Shown: positions 31,670 to 41,016, numbered from the stretch's first letter. The stretch: DNA of 49,216 nt from Oscillospiraceae bacterium (GCA_031261325.1 JAISKH010000061.1:1-49216); one strand, 5' to 3'. Notes: generated by a model from the sequence alone, not told the origin. Numbers and translations: made by a program.

Positions 31670-32400
31670 TTCAGTCCTCCAAAGCGTCTGTCCCGCGATT
31701 GGTACGCGAGTATTGCGCGGTCAAGCTCGCGCTCCTTGAAATCAGGCCAGAGCGTGTCGGTGAAATACAGCTCCGAGTACGCCGACTGCCACAGCAGGAA
31801 GTTTGAGGTGCGGTATTCGCCGCCCGGACGGATAATCAGGTCGGGGTCGGGAATCCCGGCGGAATACAGACGCTCCGCGAGCGCGGCTTCCGTCAGTTCC
31901 TCGGGCTTGCCGCCCTGCCGCATGTATGCTCGCGCGGCGTGCACAATCTCGTCGCGCCCGCCGTAATTTACGCATATATTCGCCTGCATACCCTGCGTAC
32001 GTGCGGATATTGCTTCCGTCTGCCGTATCATTTGCAGCAGCTTTGGCGACAGCGGAGACGTGTCGCCTAGGATTTTCAGGCGCACACCGTCCCGCTCCAT
32101 CTTTTCAATCGCTTCGGCAAGGTACTTTTCCAGCAAGCCCATTATCGCCTGCACCTCGTCCTCCGGGCGTTTCCAGTTCTCGGTGGAGAACGCGTATACC
32201 GTGAGGTAATCGACGCCGATGTCCTTGCAGTACGTGGCGATGCGGCGGAACGTCTCCGCACCCGCGGCGTGCCCCGCCGTGCGCGGCAAACCGCGCGCCT
32301 TTGCCCAACGCCCGTTGCCGTCCATGATTATGGCGATATGCTTGGGCAGACGCGCGGAGTTGATTGTCGGTGGTTTTGATTTTTTAGAGAATAACGGCAA
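31666..32400 (-). CDS. uppS: Isoprenyl transferase (undecaprenyl diphosphate synthase)
   Basis: 244 residues. Cis-prenyltransferase motif IIMDGNGRWAKARGLPRT (about 26-43, with the catalytic Asp), then GAETFRRI and VYAFSTENWKRP, and the C-terminal RPGGEYRTSNFLLWQ and YSELYF. It makes the C55 lipid carrier for cell wall. The start is a TTG at 32400, with GGGAG 10 bases before; no ATG occurs early enough to keep the substrate loop, so a rare start codon may limit its level. Confidence 0.95.
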   Translation of the reverse strand: MPLFSKKSKPPTINSARLPKHIAIIMDGNGRWAKARGLPRTAGHAAGAETFRRIATYCKDIGVDYLTVYAFSTENWKRPEDEVQAIMGLLEKYLAEAIEKMERDGVRLKILGDTSPLSPKLLQMIRQTEAISARTQGMQANICVNYGGRDEIVHAARAYMRQGGKPEELTEAALAERLYSAGIPDPDLIIRPGGEYRTSNFLLWQSAYSELYFTDTLWPDFKERELDRAILAYQSRDRRFGGLK

Positions 32401-32440
32401 TATGAAACAACTCCCGAAAGTTACGCTGAAGCGGCACGCG

Positions 32441-32995
32441 CTATATCTCCAGCAGTTCCTTTTCCTTTTTGCCCGTCACGGCGTCAATCTCCTTGGTGTA
32501 GTCGTCGGTCAGCTTTTGAAGGTCTTTTTCGACGTCCTTCAGGTCGTCCTCGGTAATCTCGGACTTTTTCTTCTGCGCCTTGAACGTTTCCATCGCGTCG
32601 CGGCGGATATTGCGGATTGCGACCTTCGCTTCCTCCGCGTACTTCGAGATTTGCTTAATCAGATCGCGGCGGCGTTCCTCTGTGAGCTGTTGGAACGCAA
32701 GGCGGATAACGCGCCCGTCGTTCGTCGGGTTAATGCCAAGCTCGCTGGCGAGAATCGCCTTTTCAATCGCTTTCAGCGTGCCCGCGTCCCACGGCTGAAT
32801 CACGAGCGTGCGCGGGTCGGGCGTCGCAATCGTTGCAATCTGGGCGACGGGCGTGGGCGTGCCGTAATACTCCACGCGGATTTGGTCGAGCACGGCGGCG
32901 TTTGCGCGTCCCGCGCGCACCGTCGCGTATTGCGTTTGCAGCACCTCGACCGTCTTTTTCATTTTGCTCTCGTACTCGGGATAATCTTTAGACAT
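32441..32995 (-). CDS. frr: Ribosome recycling factor
   Basis: 184 residues, typical length. RVEYYGTPTPVAQIATI, and the conserved PWDAGTLKAIEKAI and RRDLIKQISKYAEEAK segments cover the three-helix bundle and hinge. It splits post-termination ribosomes with EF-G. GGGAGG precedes the ATG. It follows pyrH by 29 bases. Confidence 0.96.
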   Translation of the reverse strand: MSKDYPEYESKMKKTVEVLQTQYATVRAGRANAAVLDQIRVEYYGTPTPVAQIATIATPDPRTLVIQPWDAGTLKAIEKAILASELGINPTNDGRVIRLAFQQLTEERRRDLIKQISKYAEEAKVAIRNIRRDAMETFKAQKKKSEITEDDLKDVEKDLQKLTDDYTKEIDAVTGKKEKELLEI

Positions 32996-33024
32996 CAGTA
33001 TTTCCTCCCAACAATATTTGTGTT

Positions 33025-33747
33025 TTATCCTACAACCGTGCCGATTTTCTCGCCCATTATTACGCGGTAGATGTTTTCCGGGTCCTTCAGCGCGAAAACT
33101 ATGACAGGTATGTTGTTGTCCATTGACAGGCTCGTCGCCGTTGAGTCCATGACCGCAAGATGGCGCGACAGCACCTCGTCATAGCTGATTGTTTCGAACC
33201 GCGTCGCGAACGGGTCAAGCTTCGGGTCGGCGGAATACACGCCGTCCTCGTTCTTCGCCATAAGTATCGCGTCGGCGTTCAATTCCGCCGCGCGGAGCAC
33301 CACCGCCGTGTCCGTTGAAAAATACGGGTGTCCAGTTCCGCAGCCGAAGATTACGACGCGCCCGTTTTTCAGGTGTTTATCCGCTTTAAGGCGAATGTAC
33401 GGTTCCGCAACCGCCCTAATCTCGAGCGCGGTTTGTACGCGCACCGATACGTTCATCTGCTCAAGCACGTCGGCAACCGCGAGCGCGTTCATAACAGTCG
33501 CCATCATGCCCATGTGGTCGGCGCGCGTGCGCTCTATCTTGCCGCCGCCGTCTTTAACTCCGCGCCAGAAGTTGCCCGCGCCGACGACTATGCCGATTTC
33601 AACGCCCGCGTCAACGCACTTCTTAATCACGCGGCAGACCTTTGTCATAACGTCAAAGTCCAAGCCGAATCGCTTTTCACCCGCCAGCGCCTCGCCCGAC
33701 AGCTTTATCAGCACTCGTTTATACACCGGTACATCTTGTTCCGCCAT
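33025..33747 (-). CDS. pyrH: UMP kinase
   Basis: 240 residues of the amino-acid-kinase fold. The motif LIKLSGEALAGEKRFGLD is at the N-terminus, VVGAGNFWRG is the glycine-rich loop, and DHMGMMATVMNALA and TGHPYFSTDTAVVLRAAE are characteristic. It phosphorylates UMP to UDP. AGGAGG precedes the ATG. Confidence 0.96.
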   Translation of the reverse strand: MAEQDVPVYKRVLIKLSGEALAGEKRFGLDFDVMTKVCRVIKKCVDAGVEIGIVVGAGNFWRGVKDGGGKIERTRADHMGMMATVMNALAVADVLEQMNVSVRVQTALEIRAVAEPYIRLKADKHLKNGRVVIFGCGTGHPYFSTDTAVVLRAAELNADAILMAKNEDGVYSADPKLDPFATRFETISYDEVLSRHLAVMDSTATSLSMDNNIPVIVFALKDPENIYRVIMGEKIGTVVG

Positions 33748-33783
33748 AAATAGTCCCTCCTGTCCTTTTCTTTGCCGCGCGAA

Positions 33784-34338
33784 TTACTGCGCGACTTCGC
33801 TCTCGATAAGCCCGTAGCCGCCGTTTTTGCGCGCGTAGACGACTGTGAACGCATCGGCGTTGTCCTGATTCTTGAACACGAAAAACTCATGCCCGAGCAG
33901 ACGCATTTGCAGAATCGCTTCCTCCGCCGTCATGGGCTTTATGGGATAGCTCTTCTTGCGGACGATTTGGAACTCCGTTTCCTCCTCGTTGTCCGCAGCG
34001 TCGTCGGACACGATGCCCGGGTTCGGCTCAAACTCAAGCTCGCCGGCGCGGAGACGCTTCGCGAGCCGCGTCTTGTGCTTGCGGATTTGCCGCTCAATCG
34101 CCGCGACAGCCGAGTCAACGGACGCGAACATGTCGCTCGTCGCTTCCGTTACGCGGTAGAAGATGCCGTTATTTTGCAACGTGACCTCGACGATGTGCCG
34201 CGCGCGCTCAGATGTGAACAGGATTGACGCTTCGCTTTCAAGTCTGAAAAACCTGTCTAATTTGCCTATTTTCTTTTCCGCGTACTCACGCAATGCCGCC
34301 GACGCGTGCACCTTTTTCTCCGTAATTGTGAATTTCAT
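33784..34338 (-). CDS. hpf: Ribosome hibernation promoting factor, long form
   Basis: 184 residues from the ATG at 34338 (AAAGGAG 9 bases before; the longer frame is leader). The N-terminal domain binds the 30S decoding region (KFTITEKKVHASAALREYAE to about 100); the C-terminal domain (MTAEEAILQMRLLGHEFFVF) dimerises ribosomes into 100S particles. The linker is acidic. It is 36 bases before pyrH and may be co-transcribed with the translation genes. Confidence 0.94.
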   Translation of the reverse strand: MKFTITEKKVHASAALREYAEKKIGKLDRFFRLESEASILFTSERARHIVEVTLQNNGIFYRVTEATSDMFASVDSAVAAIERQIRKHKTRLAKRLRAGELEFEPNPGIVSDDAADNEEETEFQIVRKKSYPIKPMTAEEAILQMRLLGHEFFVFKNQDNADAFTVVYARKNGGYGLIESEVAQ

Positions 34339-34389
34339 ACTAAATCCGCTCCTTTGTATATTTTTTGGACTATAACACAAACTCAAAGC

Positions 34390-35127
34390 TTATTGTGCTC
34401 CGAGTTTGATTTTCGCGTAGCTCGTATCGTACCCGCCGACGCTTACGGCGCAGTAGCCTTCGCCTGTTTTTTCGATGTTTACGGACATGACGGCAACGCT
34501 GCCGCCGAACGCCGCGCCGCCGTTTGCCGCGCGGTTTATACGCATAAACGTGCGCCGCTCAAGCTCCGCAAGCGCGATGTCCGCGTTGTACGAATCCGCT
34601 TCGCGGAACAGCGCGCGCTTCGACAGCGTTACGGCTTCGCTCTCCGTTTCCGCGACGCCTATGCCTATCAGGAACGGCGACCGCGGGGTCTGCGACGCGA
34701 CGCTTGCCGCGAGGTCCGCGGCTTCTTCGGGTTTAGTTGCCGCCAGCGTCGCGGATAGTGCCGCGCTTTCGGCGGACTGCACGCCGACGATTAGCCACGC
34801 GTCGTCTCCGTCCGTTACGCGGGTGTGCACGTCGCAATTCAGCGGCGACGCGATTTGCGCAAGTGCTTCGGGCGCGACGGGGTGGTTTCGTCCAAGCTCG
34901 GCTATCAGCGTTACGACGCGGTTTGATTGGATTACGGGGGTCGCGGTTTCCGCCGCATGCTTGAAGCTCTCGATTATTTGCTCTAGCTTTGCCGCGCTGT
35001 CGGGGTCGCTCTCGCTCTCCCAAGCGCACTCGATAAGTATCGCAAGCTCCGGCGGGGTAATTCTCTCCGCGCGGGAGATTGCGGCGCGAATGTCGCGAAG
35101 GAGCGCGGCGTTGTTCGGTGGGTTCAT
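34390..35127 (-). CDS. Fumarase/tartrate-dehydratase alpha-like protein lacking cluster cysteines
   Basis: 245 residues. The pattern follows the alpha subunit of class I fumarate hydratase: an N-terminal helix bundle with AWESESDPDSAAKLEQI, the position where the family has PICQDTG here reads PVIQSNR, and a C-terminal part SPFLIGIGVAETESEAVTLS then KRALF and LEERTF-like LAELERRTFMRIN. The family's CPP before GVGIGG is PRSP here. Both alpha-subunit cysteine positions that I can align by eye are therefore lost. The beta subunit is not adjacent. A catalytic fumarase is unlikely; a binding or regulatory role, or decay, is possible. The family call rests on pattern memory. Confidence 0.55.
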   Translation of the reverse strand: MNPPNNAALLRDIRAAISRAERITPPELAILIECAWESESDPDSAAKLEQIIESFKHAAETATPVIQSNRVVTLIAELGRNHPVAPEALAQIASPLNCDVHTRVTDGDDAWLIVGVQSAESAALSATLAATKPEEAADLAASVASQTPRSPFLIGIGVAETESEAVTLSKRALFREADSYNADIALAELERRTFMRINRAANGGAAFGGSVAVMSVNIEKTGEGYCAVSVGGYDTSYAKIKLGAQ

Positions 35128-35180
35128 CGTGTCACCCGCCTTTCGTATTGAGTTCGCACAGATTAGGTACTTTACTGTTT

Positions 35181-35209
35181 ATTATACCACAGAGGGTGAT
35201 ACTCGCCAA
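35181..35209 (-). promoter_or_regulatory. Promoter of the fumarase-like - hpf - pyrH cluster
   Basis: TTGGCG (35204-35209) and TATAAT (35181-35186) on the minus strand, spacer 17. It may drive the whole cluster down to ispG because no strong terminator is seen between the genes. Confidence 0.6.
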
Positions 35210-35300
35210 CGATTTTCGCGCTTGTTCATGAAATTTTTACCTGAATGTCGCGCGGGATTGTGGTACAATGGACGCAATTCAACCTCAAAGGAGAGATACC

Positions 35301-36134
35301 ATGTTCAAAATCGGGTGCCATTTGTCGTCCTCGGGCGGCTATCTCAAGATGGCGGAGACTGCTGTCAGCATCGGCGCGAACGTATTCCAGTACTTTACGC
35401 GCAATCCTCGCGGCGGAGCGGCAAAGCCTTATGACCCCGCCGATGTTGAGAAATATATCGCTTTCGCGTCGGAGAACGGCATTGTGACGCCGCTGGCGCA
35501 CGCGCCTTACACGCTGAACGCCTGCGCCGCAAAGCCGCAGCTGCGCGTGTTCGCGCGCGAGACAATGGCGGACGACCTGCGGCGGATTGACGCGCTGCCG
35601 GGCGCGCTCTATAACTTCCACCCGGGCAGTCACGTCGGGCAGGGCGCGGACGAGGGCGTGCGCCTGATTGCGGAGCTGCTGAATGAAGTGCTGTCGGCGC
35701 AACAAAACGCCGCCGTCCTGCTTGAAACCATGTCCGGTAAAGGCAGCGAGGTCGGCGGGCGTTTTGAGGAATTGCGGGCAATCATTGACCGCGTTGAGCT
35801 TAAGGACAAGCTCGGCGTGTGCCTTGACACGTGCCACGTGTATGACGCGGGCTATGACATTGTCGGCGACCTTGACGGCGTGCTGCGCGAGTTTGACGCG
35901 GTTGTCGGGTTGGAGCGGCTGCGCGCCGTGCACTTGAACGACAGCAAGAACCCGTTCGCTTCGCACAAGGACCGCCATGAGGTAATCGGCGGCGGCGCGT
36001 TGGGGTTGGACGCGCTCACGCGCGTAATCAACCACCCGCTGCTGCGCGAGCTGCCGTTTTATCTGGAGACGCCGAACGAGCTTGACGGCTACGCGGCGGA
36101 GATTGCGCTGCTGAAGTCTCGGAGAGACGACTGA
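35301..36134 (+). CDS. nfo: Endonuclease IV (AP endonuclease)
   Basis: 277 residues from the ATG at 35301 (AAAGGAGAG before). TIM-barrel nuclease with three zinc sites. Metal-binding segments: [52 protein letters not shown], and HLNDSKN with [11 protein letters not shown]. It repairs abasic sites. A TACAAT -10 at about 35263 lies upstream with a poor -35. Confidence 0.95.
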   Translation: MFKIGCHLSSSGGYLKMAETAVSIGANVFQYFTRNPRGGAAKPYDPADVEKYIAFASENGIVTPLAHAPYTLNACAAKPQLRVFARETMADDLRRIDALPGALYNFHPGSHVGQGADEGVRLIAELLNEVLSAQQNAAVLLETMSGKGSEVGGRFEELRAIIDRVELKDKLGVCLDTCHVYDAGYDIVGDLDGVLREFDAVVGLERLRAVHLNDSKNPFASHKDRHEVIGGGALGLDALTRVINHPLLRELPFYLETPNELDGYAAEIALLKSRRDD

Positions 36135-36151
36135 GATTGATATTGCGACGA

Positions 36152-37729
36152 TTAGTTGTCGCCCGTCAACGCCGCGAGTTCCTTTTCCGCGTTGATGCGC
36201 GGGAATAGCGTGTCGCCCTTTGCAACTGCAACGTCTGGCGCGAGCGCGCCGAACGACAGGACGGAATCCCACGTGCGCGCGTCGCCGTCCGCGCCGATTT
36301 GGGTGAAGATTTTCTCCGCGCTTTCGGGCATGACGGGCGACAGCAGCACCGCGCTGACGCGGATTGCTTCGAGCAGGTTGTACAGCACGGTTGCGAGTCT
36401 TGCGCGTTTTGTCTCGTCCTTTGCCAGCGACCACGGCGCGGTTTCGTCGATGTACTTGTTCGCGCGGGACGACAGGCGGAACACCTCCGTCAGCGCGCTC
36501 TGGAACGCGTGACGCTCCATGTGCGACTCGTACAATTCGGGCAACGCGCTCGCGAGCGAGACAAGCTCCGCGTCATTGTCGCCGACTTCGCGCTCCGTCG
36601 GCAACTTGCCGTCAAAGTACTTTATCGCCATGGCAACGGTGCGTGAGACGAGGTTGCCGAGGTCGTTCGCAAGGTCGGTATTGATGCGGTTTATCAGCAG
36701 CTCGTTCGTGAAGTCGCCGTCCGAGCCGAACGGAAACTCACGCAACAAGAAGTAACGCAGCGCGTCCACGCCGTAGCGCGGGGCGAGTATCGTCGGGTCA
36801 ACGATGTTGCCCTTGGATTTTGACATTTTGCCGCCGCCAATGAGCAACCAGCCGTGCCCGAATACCTTTTTCGGCAGCGGCAGGTCGAGCGCCATAAGCA
36901 TTGCGGGCCAGATTATCGCGTGGAACCGCACGATGTCCTTGCCGACGAAATGCGCGTCGCACGGCCAGAACTTTTCGAGGTCGGCGTACTTGTCGTTTTG
37001 GTAGCCGAGCGCGGTCATGTAGTTAAACAGCGCGTCCACCCAGACGTATACGACATGCCCCGGGTCGAAGTCCACGGGCACGCCCCACGTGAACGTCGTG
37101 CGCGACACGCACAGGTCGTCAAGCCCGGGTTTTAAGAAGTTGTTCATCATTTCGTTCATGCGGGACTTAGGCTCAAGGAACTCGGGCTGCTCCTCGTAGA
37201 GCTTTATGATTTTGTCCGTGTACTCGGACAGCTTGAAGAAGTATGCTTCCTCCTCCGCGTATTTAACCTCGCGTCCGCAGTCGGGGCATTTGCCGTCCAC
37301 GAGCTGCGTCTCCGTCCAAAAGCTCTCGCATGGGGTGCAATAGTGCCCCTTGTACGCGCCCTTGTAGATTGCGCCGCGGTCGTACAGCTCTTTGAATATG
37401 CGCTGAATCGCCGCCTCGTGGTAGTCGTCCGTCGTGCGGATAAAGCGGTCGTAGGAGATGTTCATCAGCTTCCACAGGTCGATTATGCCGCCCGCGCCCG
37501 TCACGATGTTGTCAACAAATTCCTTGGGCGTAACGCCCGCGTCCTTTGCCTTGCCCTCGATTTTCATGCCGTGCTCGTCGGTACCCGTGAGGAACATCAC
37601 GTCATAACCCCGCATTCGCTTGTACCTCGCGGCTGTGTCGGCGGCGACCGTTGAATAGGCGTTGCCGATATGCAGCTTATCGGACGGGTAGTAAATCGGC
37701 GTTGTGATGTAAAACGTTCCCTTGCTCAT
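36152..37729 (-). CDS. metG: Methionyl-tRNA synthetase
   Basis: 525 residues from the ATG at 37729. The HIGH-type motif is DKLHIGNAYSTVAAD, the zinc-binding insert has CTPCESFWTE and CPDCG, and the KMSKS motif is GGGKMSKSKGNIVDP. It lacks the C-terminal tRNA-binding (EMAP-like) domain found in many MetG proteins. The end faces nfo with only 17 bases between stop codons and no visible terminator. Confidence 0.96.
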   Translation of the reverse strand: MSKGTFYITTPIYYPSDKLHIGNAYSTVAADTAARYKRMRGYDVMFLTGTDEHGMKIEGKAKDAGVTPKEFVDNIVTGAGGIIDLWKLMNISYDRFIRTTDDYHEAAIQRIFKELYDRGAIYKGAYKGHYCTPCESFWTETQLVDGKCPDCGREVKYAEEEAYFFKLSEYTDKIIKLYEEQPEFLEPKSRMNEMMNNFLKPGLDDLCVSRTTFTWGVPVDFDPGHVVYVWVDALFNYMTALGYQNDKYADLEKFWPCDAHFVGKDIVRFHAIIWPAMLMALDLPLPKKVFGHGWLLIGGGKMSKSKGNIVDPTILAPRYGVDALRYFLLREFPFGSDGDFTNELLINRINTDLANDLGNLVSRTVAMAIKYFDGKLPTEREVGDNDAELVSLASALPELYESHMERHAFQSALTEVFRLSSRANKYIDETAPWSLAKDETKRARLATVLYNLLEAIRVSAVLLSPVMPESAEKIFTQIGADGDARTWDSVLSFGALAPDVAVAKGDTLFPRINAEKELAALTGDN

Positions 37730-37763
37730 GTGTTTACCCCTTTCAAATGTGGTGTGGCTAATA

Positions 37764-37791
37764 ATTATATACCATCGCGCGACAAAGTCAA
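37764..37791 (-). promoter_or_regulatory. Sigma-A promoter of metG
   Basis: TTGACT (37786-37791) and TATAAT (37764-37769) on the minus strand, spacer 16; leader about 30 bases. Confidence 0.75.
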
Positions 37792-37806
37792 CCACATTAT
37801 GTCGCG

Positions 37807-38922
37807 TCAGCTCACATTCAGTATCGCGCTGTTGTTGAGTATCTGCGAGCTGTACAGGAACAGCACGTCCGAATCGGGCGCGAACTTGACGTATTGGTCG
37901 AGCACGCGGCTGTCGATATACCGCAGGTCAATCAGCGTAATGCGCGAGTAATACGGCGCGAGCAGCGGCGCAAGGCTGGACGAAAACGAGTCGCGGAACA
38001 GGTACAGCTCGCGGTTGCTCTGCGCGTCGGGATTTGTTATCGTAATCAGCGGTTGCGCGCCGCGCAGGAACAGGTCGTATGGGTCGCCGCCCTTGAACGC
38101 TTCGAGGTCGTACATGTCGCCGTCCAAAAAGCCGTTTGACGCTATGTCGAAGTATTGCGTGGTCGCGCCCACCGTCGCGCTGTTTTCGAGGTAGGTCATA
38201 GTGTCGGGCGTAAGTGGGAGCGCGAGTTGACCCGTGTACACGCCGTTGAACTCGCCGAGAGTGCGCGTTTCAAAGTCGGCGGACGGCGCGAAATTCATTG
38301 CCGCGCCGAGCTTATCGACGACGGGCGCGATGCGCGGCTGGTCCCAATGCAGGTCCGTGCGGTAATACGCGTCGCCGCCGAGCGTGTCCGTCAGGTCGAT
38401 TGCGGTGTACGCGCCTAGACGCTCCGCGAGCAACGCGGCGACGCGGGCGGGTTCGTAACCCGGCGTTTGCGGCGCAACATAGATGTTCTTGTCGGGCACC
38501 ACCGCGTAGTAGATGTTCACGTCGCCGAGTGTTTCGGCGACTTTTGCTATCTTGTCCGCCGCTTGCAGGATTGATTTGTCGTTGACAGGCTCGAACTTGC
38601 CCGCGCCGCCGTCCGCGCGGTAAAGCCCCGACTTGTCGGACATGCGGAACACGTCAAGCACCGCGAAGGCGCGAAGCGTGCGCAAGTTTTCGCGGAACGC
38701 GAAGCTGTCCGCCGCAAAGTCCTCGAACCCGTCCATGAAGTCCGCGTTCGCGAGCGTTTGCAACGTCAGCGTCGGCAGCTTTGCCAGTTGGCGGCGTTCG
38801 CTCTGTGACACGTCGGGCGGGGTTATTGCGCGGTTCAGGATTACGAACCCGAACATTACGAGCAGGAACGCCGCGATTGTCAATATTGAGCGGGTCTTTG
38901 AATTATTTGTTGTGTTTTCCAC
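37807..38922 (-). CDS. DHHW/AlgX-like extracellular protein of an acylation system
   Basis: 371 residues from a GTG start (GGGAGGG before it). One N-terminal membrane anchor (ILTIAAFLLVMFGFVIL, about 13-29). The segment YAVVPDKNIYV, then YRTDLHWDQP (the DHHW-type motif, here DLHW), and a C-terminal YLFRDSFSSSLAPLL with the usual nucleophile serine position fit the SGNH-like AlgJ/AlgX family. Such proteins transfer acetyl groups delivered by an MBOAT partner to polysaccharides outside the cell. It is 15 bases after the MBOAT gene. Confidence 0.82.
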   Translation of the reverse strand: MENTTNNSKTRSILTIAAFLLVMFGFVILNRAITPPDVSQSERRQLAKLPTLTLQTLANADFMDGFEDFAADSFAFRENLRTLRAFAVLDVFRMSDKSGLYRADGGAGKFEPVNDKSILQAADKIAKVAETLGDVNIYYAVVPDKNIYVAPQTPGYEPARVAALLAERLGAYTAIDLTDTLGGDAYYRTDLHWDQPRIAPVVDKLGAAMNFAPSADFETRTLGEFNGVYTGQLALPLTPDTMTYLENSATVGATTQYFDIASNGFLDGDMYDLEAFKGGDPYDLFLRGAQPLITITNPDAQSNRELYLFRDSFSSSLAPLLAPYYSRITLIDLRYIDSRVLDQYVKFAPDSDVLFLYSSQILNNSAILNVS

Positions 38923-38937
38923 GTTTGCCGCCCTCCC

Positions 38938-40338
38938 TTAAAATCTGAAGTAGATGAACGGGTTGAACGAGCCGTCCACCAGATACGCGGTCACGAGTAC
39001 GAGCAGGAGCAGCACGGTCAGCGGCTCGAGCACCGTCGTGACGCGCTTTTGCTGCACCCATGTTGCCGCGCGCCTGACTATCGGCGTCGCGCCTATGGTC
39101 GCGAGAATGAGGGGGACTGCGTAACTGCGCAGGTAGTACAGCGACGATACTCCCGCGAGCGCGGTATCGCCCACGCCGAACAGCGCGGCAATGCGCTCCC
39201 CCGCCGTTACGAGTGTCGGCGCGTCAAATATCGTCCAACCGATGAGGATAAACACAAGGGCGTATATGTGCTGAATTACGCGCGGCAGCTTGTCCAGCAC
39301 CTTGCCGAGCACGAATTTTTCCAGCAGGAGCAACGCCGCGAAATATAAGCCCCAGACGATGAAGTTCCAACCCGCGCCGTGCCAGAAGCCGGTGCAGAAC
39401 CAGACGACGAGAATGTTAAACACCTGACGCGGCTTTGAGCAGCGGTTGCCGCCGAGCGGGATATACACGTAGTCGCGGAACCAACTGGACAGCGACATAT
39501 GCCAACGCCGCCACAAGTCCGTGATACTGCGCGCTATGTAGGGATAATTGAAGTTTTCAAGGAATTTGAAGCCGAGCATGTGCCCCATGCCTATCGCCAT
39601 GTCGCTGTAGCCGGAGAAGTCGAAATACAGGTGCAGGGCGTAGGCGATGATGTACAGCCACGCGTTTAGGACGCTGTGCTCGCCGCTCGTCTTGCATATG
39701 TCCACAAGCTCGCCGAGGACGTTGGCAATCAGGACTTTTTTGCCCAGTCCGATTACGAATCGGCGCGCGCCGCCCGCAAACGCTGTCAGCGTTATTTGGC
39801 GTTCGGCAAGCTCCGCCGCGACGTCTACGTAGCGGACGATTGGTCCCGCGATTAGCTGCGGGAACAGCGTGACATATGTAGTGAACGTGAAGTAATTCGG
39901 CTGCATTTCGCACTCGCTGCGGTAGAGGTCGATGTCGTAGCTGAGAATCTGAAAGGTGTAAAAGCTGATGCCGAGCGGGAGCGCGAGCCGCAATAACGGC
40001 ACGCTGATGCCCGTGGCGGCGTTGAAGTTCTCAATAAAGAAGTCGGCGTATTTGAAGAACATCAGTCCGCCGATGCCGACGACGAGCGCGGCGACAAGCG
40101 CGGCTTTTGAGAGCTTTTTTCCGCGCCAACGCTCAATAAACAGTCCGAAGAACCAGCCTGAAAACGACTGCGCGAGCATGAGCAGCAGCAGCTTCGGTTC
40201 GCCCCACGCGTAGAACACGACGCTGAAAAGCAGAAGCACGTAATTGCGCGGCTTTGTCGTCTTGTGCGGCATGAGGAAGTGGAGCACGAGCACCAGCGGG
40301 AAGAAGTAGTATAGAAATGTTACACTTGAAAACAGCAT
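38938..40338 (-). CDS. MBOAT family O-acyltransferase (AlgI/DltB-like)
   Basis: 466 residues with ten or more membrane helices. Family features: GISFYTFQILSYDIDLYR, LFPQLIAGPIVRY, DFSGYSDMAIGMGHMLGF, SITDLWRRWHMSLSSWFRDY, and the catalytic histidine in WFCTGFWHGAGWNFIVWG. It carries acyl groups across the membrane for polysaccharide or teichoic-acid acylation. The partners DHHW (downstream) and DUF4358-like (upstream) make the set complete. Confidence 0.93.
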   Translation of the reverse strand: MLFSSVTFLYYFFPLVLVLHFLMPHKTTKPRNYVLLLFSVVFYAWGEPKLLLLMLAQSFSGWFFGLFIERWRGKKLSKAALVAALVVGIGGLMFFKYADFFIENFNAATGISVPLLRLALPLGISFYTFQILSYDIDLYRSECEMQPNYFTFTTYVTLFPQLIAGPIVRYVDVAAELAERQITLTAFAGGARRFVIGLGKKVLIANVLGELVDICKTSGEHSVLNAWLYIIAYALHLYFDFSGYSDMAIGMGHMLGFKFLENFNYPYIARSITDLWRRWHMSLSSWFRDYVYIPLGGNRCSKPRQVFNILVVWFCTGFWHGAGWNFIVWGLYFAALLLLEKFVLGKVLDKLPRVIQHIYALVFILIGWTIFDAPTLVTAGERIAALFGVGDTALAGVSSLYYLRSYAVPLILATIGATPIVRRAATWVQQKRVTTVLEPLTVLLLLVLVTAYLVDGSFNPFIYFRF

Positions 40339-40367
40339 ATTATTCCCTCACTTACCTTTAGTAAAAT

Positions 40368-40398
40368 GGGGCATCCGAATTTTATATTCAGACACCCC
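40368..40398 (-). terminator. Hairpin between the DUF4358-like and MBOAT genes
   Basis: Arms 40386-40398 and 40368-40380 pair over 13 positions on the minus-strand RNA when G-U pairs are allowed, but are poorly matched on the plus strand. It is followed by CATTTTACT. It may be a partial terminator or a processing hairpin that lowers readthrough into the MBOAT gene. Confidence 0.5.
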
Positions 40399-40429
40399 GA
40401 GAATCAGTAAACGACGCTGTGACCGCCGA

Positions 40430-40975
40430 CTACGCGGCTTTTGTGTAGAATGTATTCGCCTCGCCCGTGTTGTCTTTGGCGAGCGTCTTGAACGCAGCGA
40501 GAGCCGCGTCCGTATACTCGTCCGAGCTGACGAGCAGCAGGACGTATGTGCCTGAGTCGATTGCGGTCGCCTTATCGGGGATAACGCAAATCCACTTGCC
40601 CGTGTTGAAGTTCGCGACGAGCTTCTTCACCTCGGCGGCGGCGGCAAAGTCCTTGCACTTAATGAGCGAGACTTGATGCGCGGAGGTGATAATCATTGCC
40701 TGCGCGGTATATGCCTCCTCCACGTACTTGTCAAACTCCTCCGCGGTCAGACCCGTGGCGTTTTCGCTGTTGTCCGCGGTTACGGGGTCGTTAAAGGTCC
40801 CGAGCATCTTGGAGTCCTCGGGCAGAATGTTGTTCGCTTCGTCGGTCAGAGCTTGCAGGATGTCCGCGACGGAGCCTGTCAGCGTGTCCTCTTGCTTCGG
40901 GGCTTTCGCGGCGTAACCGACGGCGAGCGCGAGAATGAGCGAGATACAGATAAGCGTTGCTGTTGAGCGTTTCAT
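40430..40975 (-). CDS. DUF4358-like exported protein of the acylation operon
   Basis: 181 residues. The signal sequence LICISLILALAVGYAAKAPK lacks the lipobox cysteine that I would expect in this family, so the protein may be released or stay anchored by its helix. The mature part (GLTAEEFDKYVEEAYTA, then KWICVIPDK, GTYVLLLVSSDEYTDAAL) follows the DUF4358 pattern commonly found with MBOAT and DHHW genes. Role unknown. TGGAGG precedes the ATG. Confidence 0.7.
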   Translation of the reverse strand: MKRSTATLICISLILALAVGYAAKAPKQEDTLTGSVADILQALTDEANNILPEDSKMLGTFNDPVTADNSENATGLTAEEFDKYVEEAYTAQAMIITSAHQVSLIKCKDFAAAAEVKKLVANFNTGKWICVIPDKATAIDSGTYVLLLVSSDEYTDAALAAFKTLAKDNTGEANTFYTKAA

Positions 40976-41004
40976 GTTTTACCTCCATAAATTTCATAAC
41001 CTGT

Positions 41005-41016
41005 TTCAGTACTGAA
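41005..41016. promoter_or_regulatory. 12-bp perfect palindrome upstream of the acylation operon
   Basis: TTCAGTACTGAA lies 30 bases upstream of the DUF4358-like start codon, inside a looser inverted repeat (CTGTTTCAGT / ACTGAATTTCTG). A possible weak promoter (TTGCTT, 17 bases, TAAACT) lies further upstream. It could be an operator. Confidence 0.35.
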
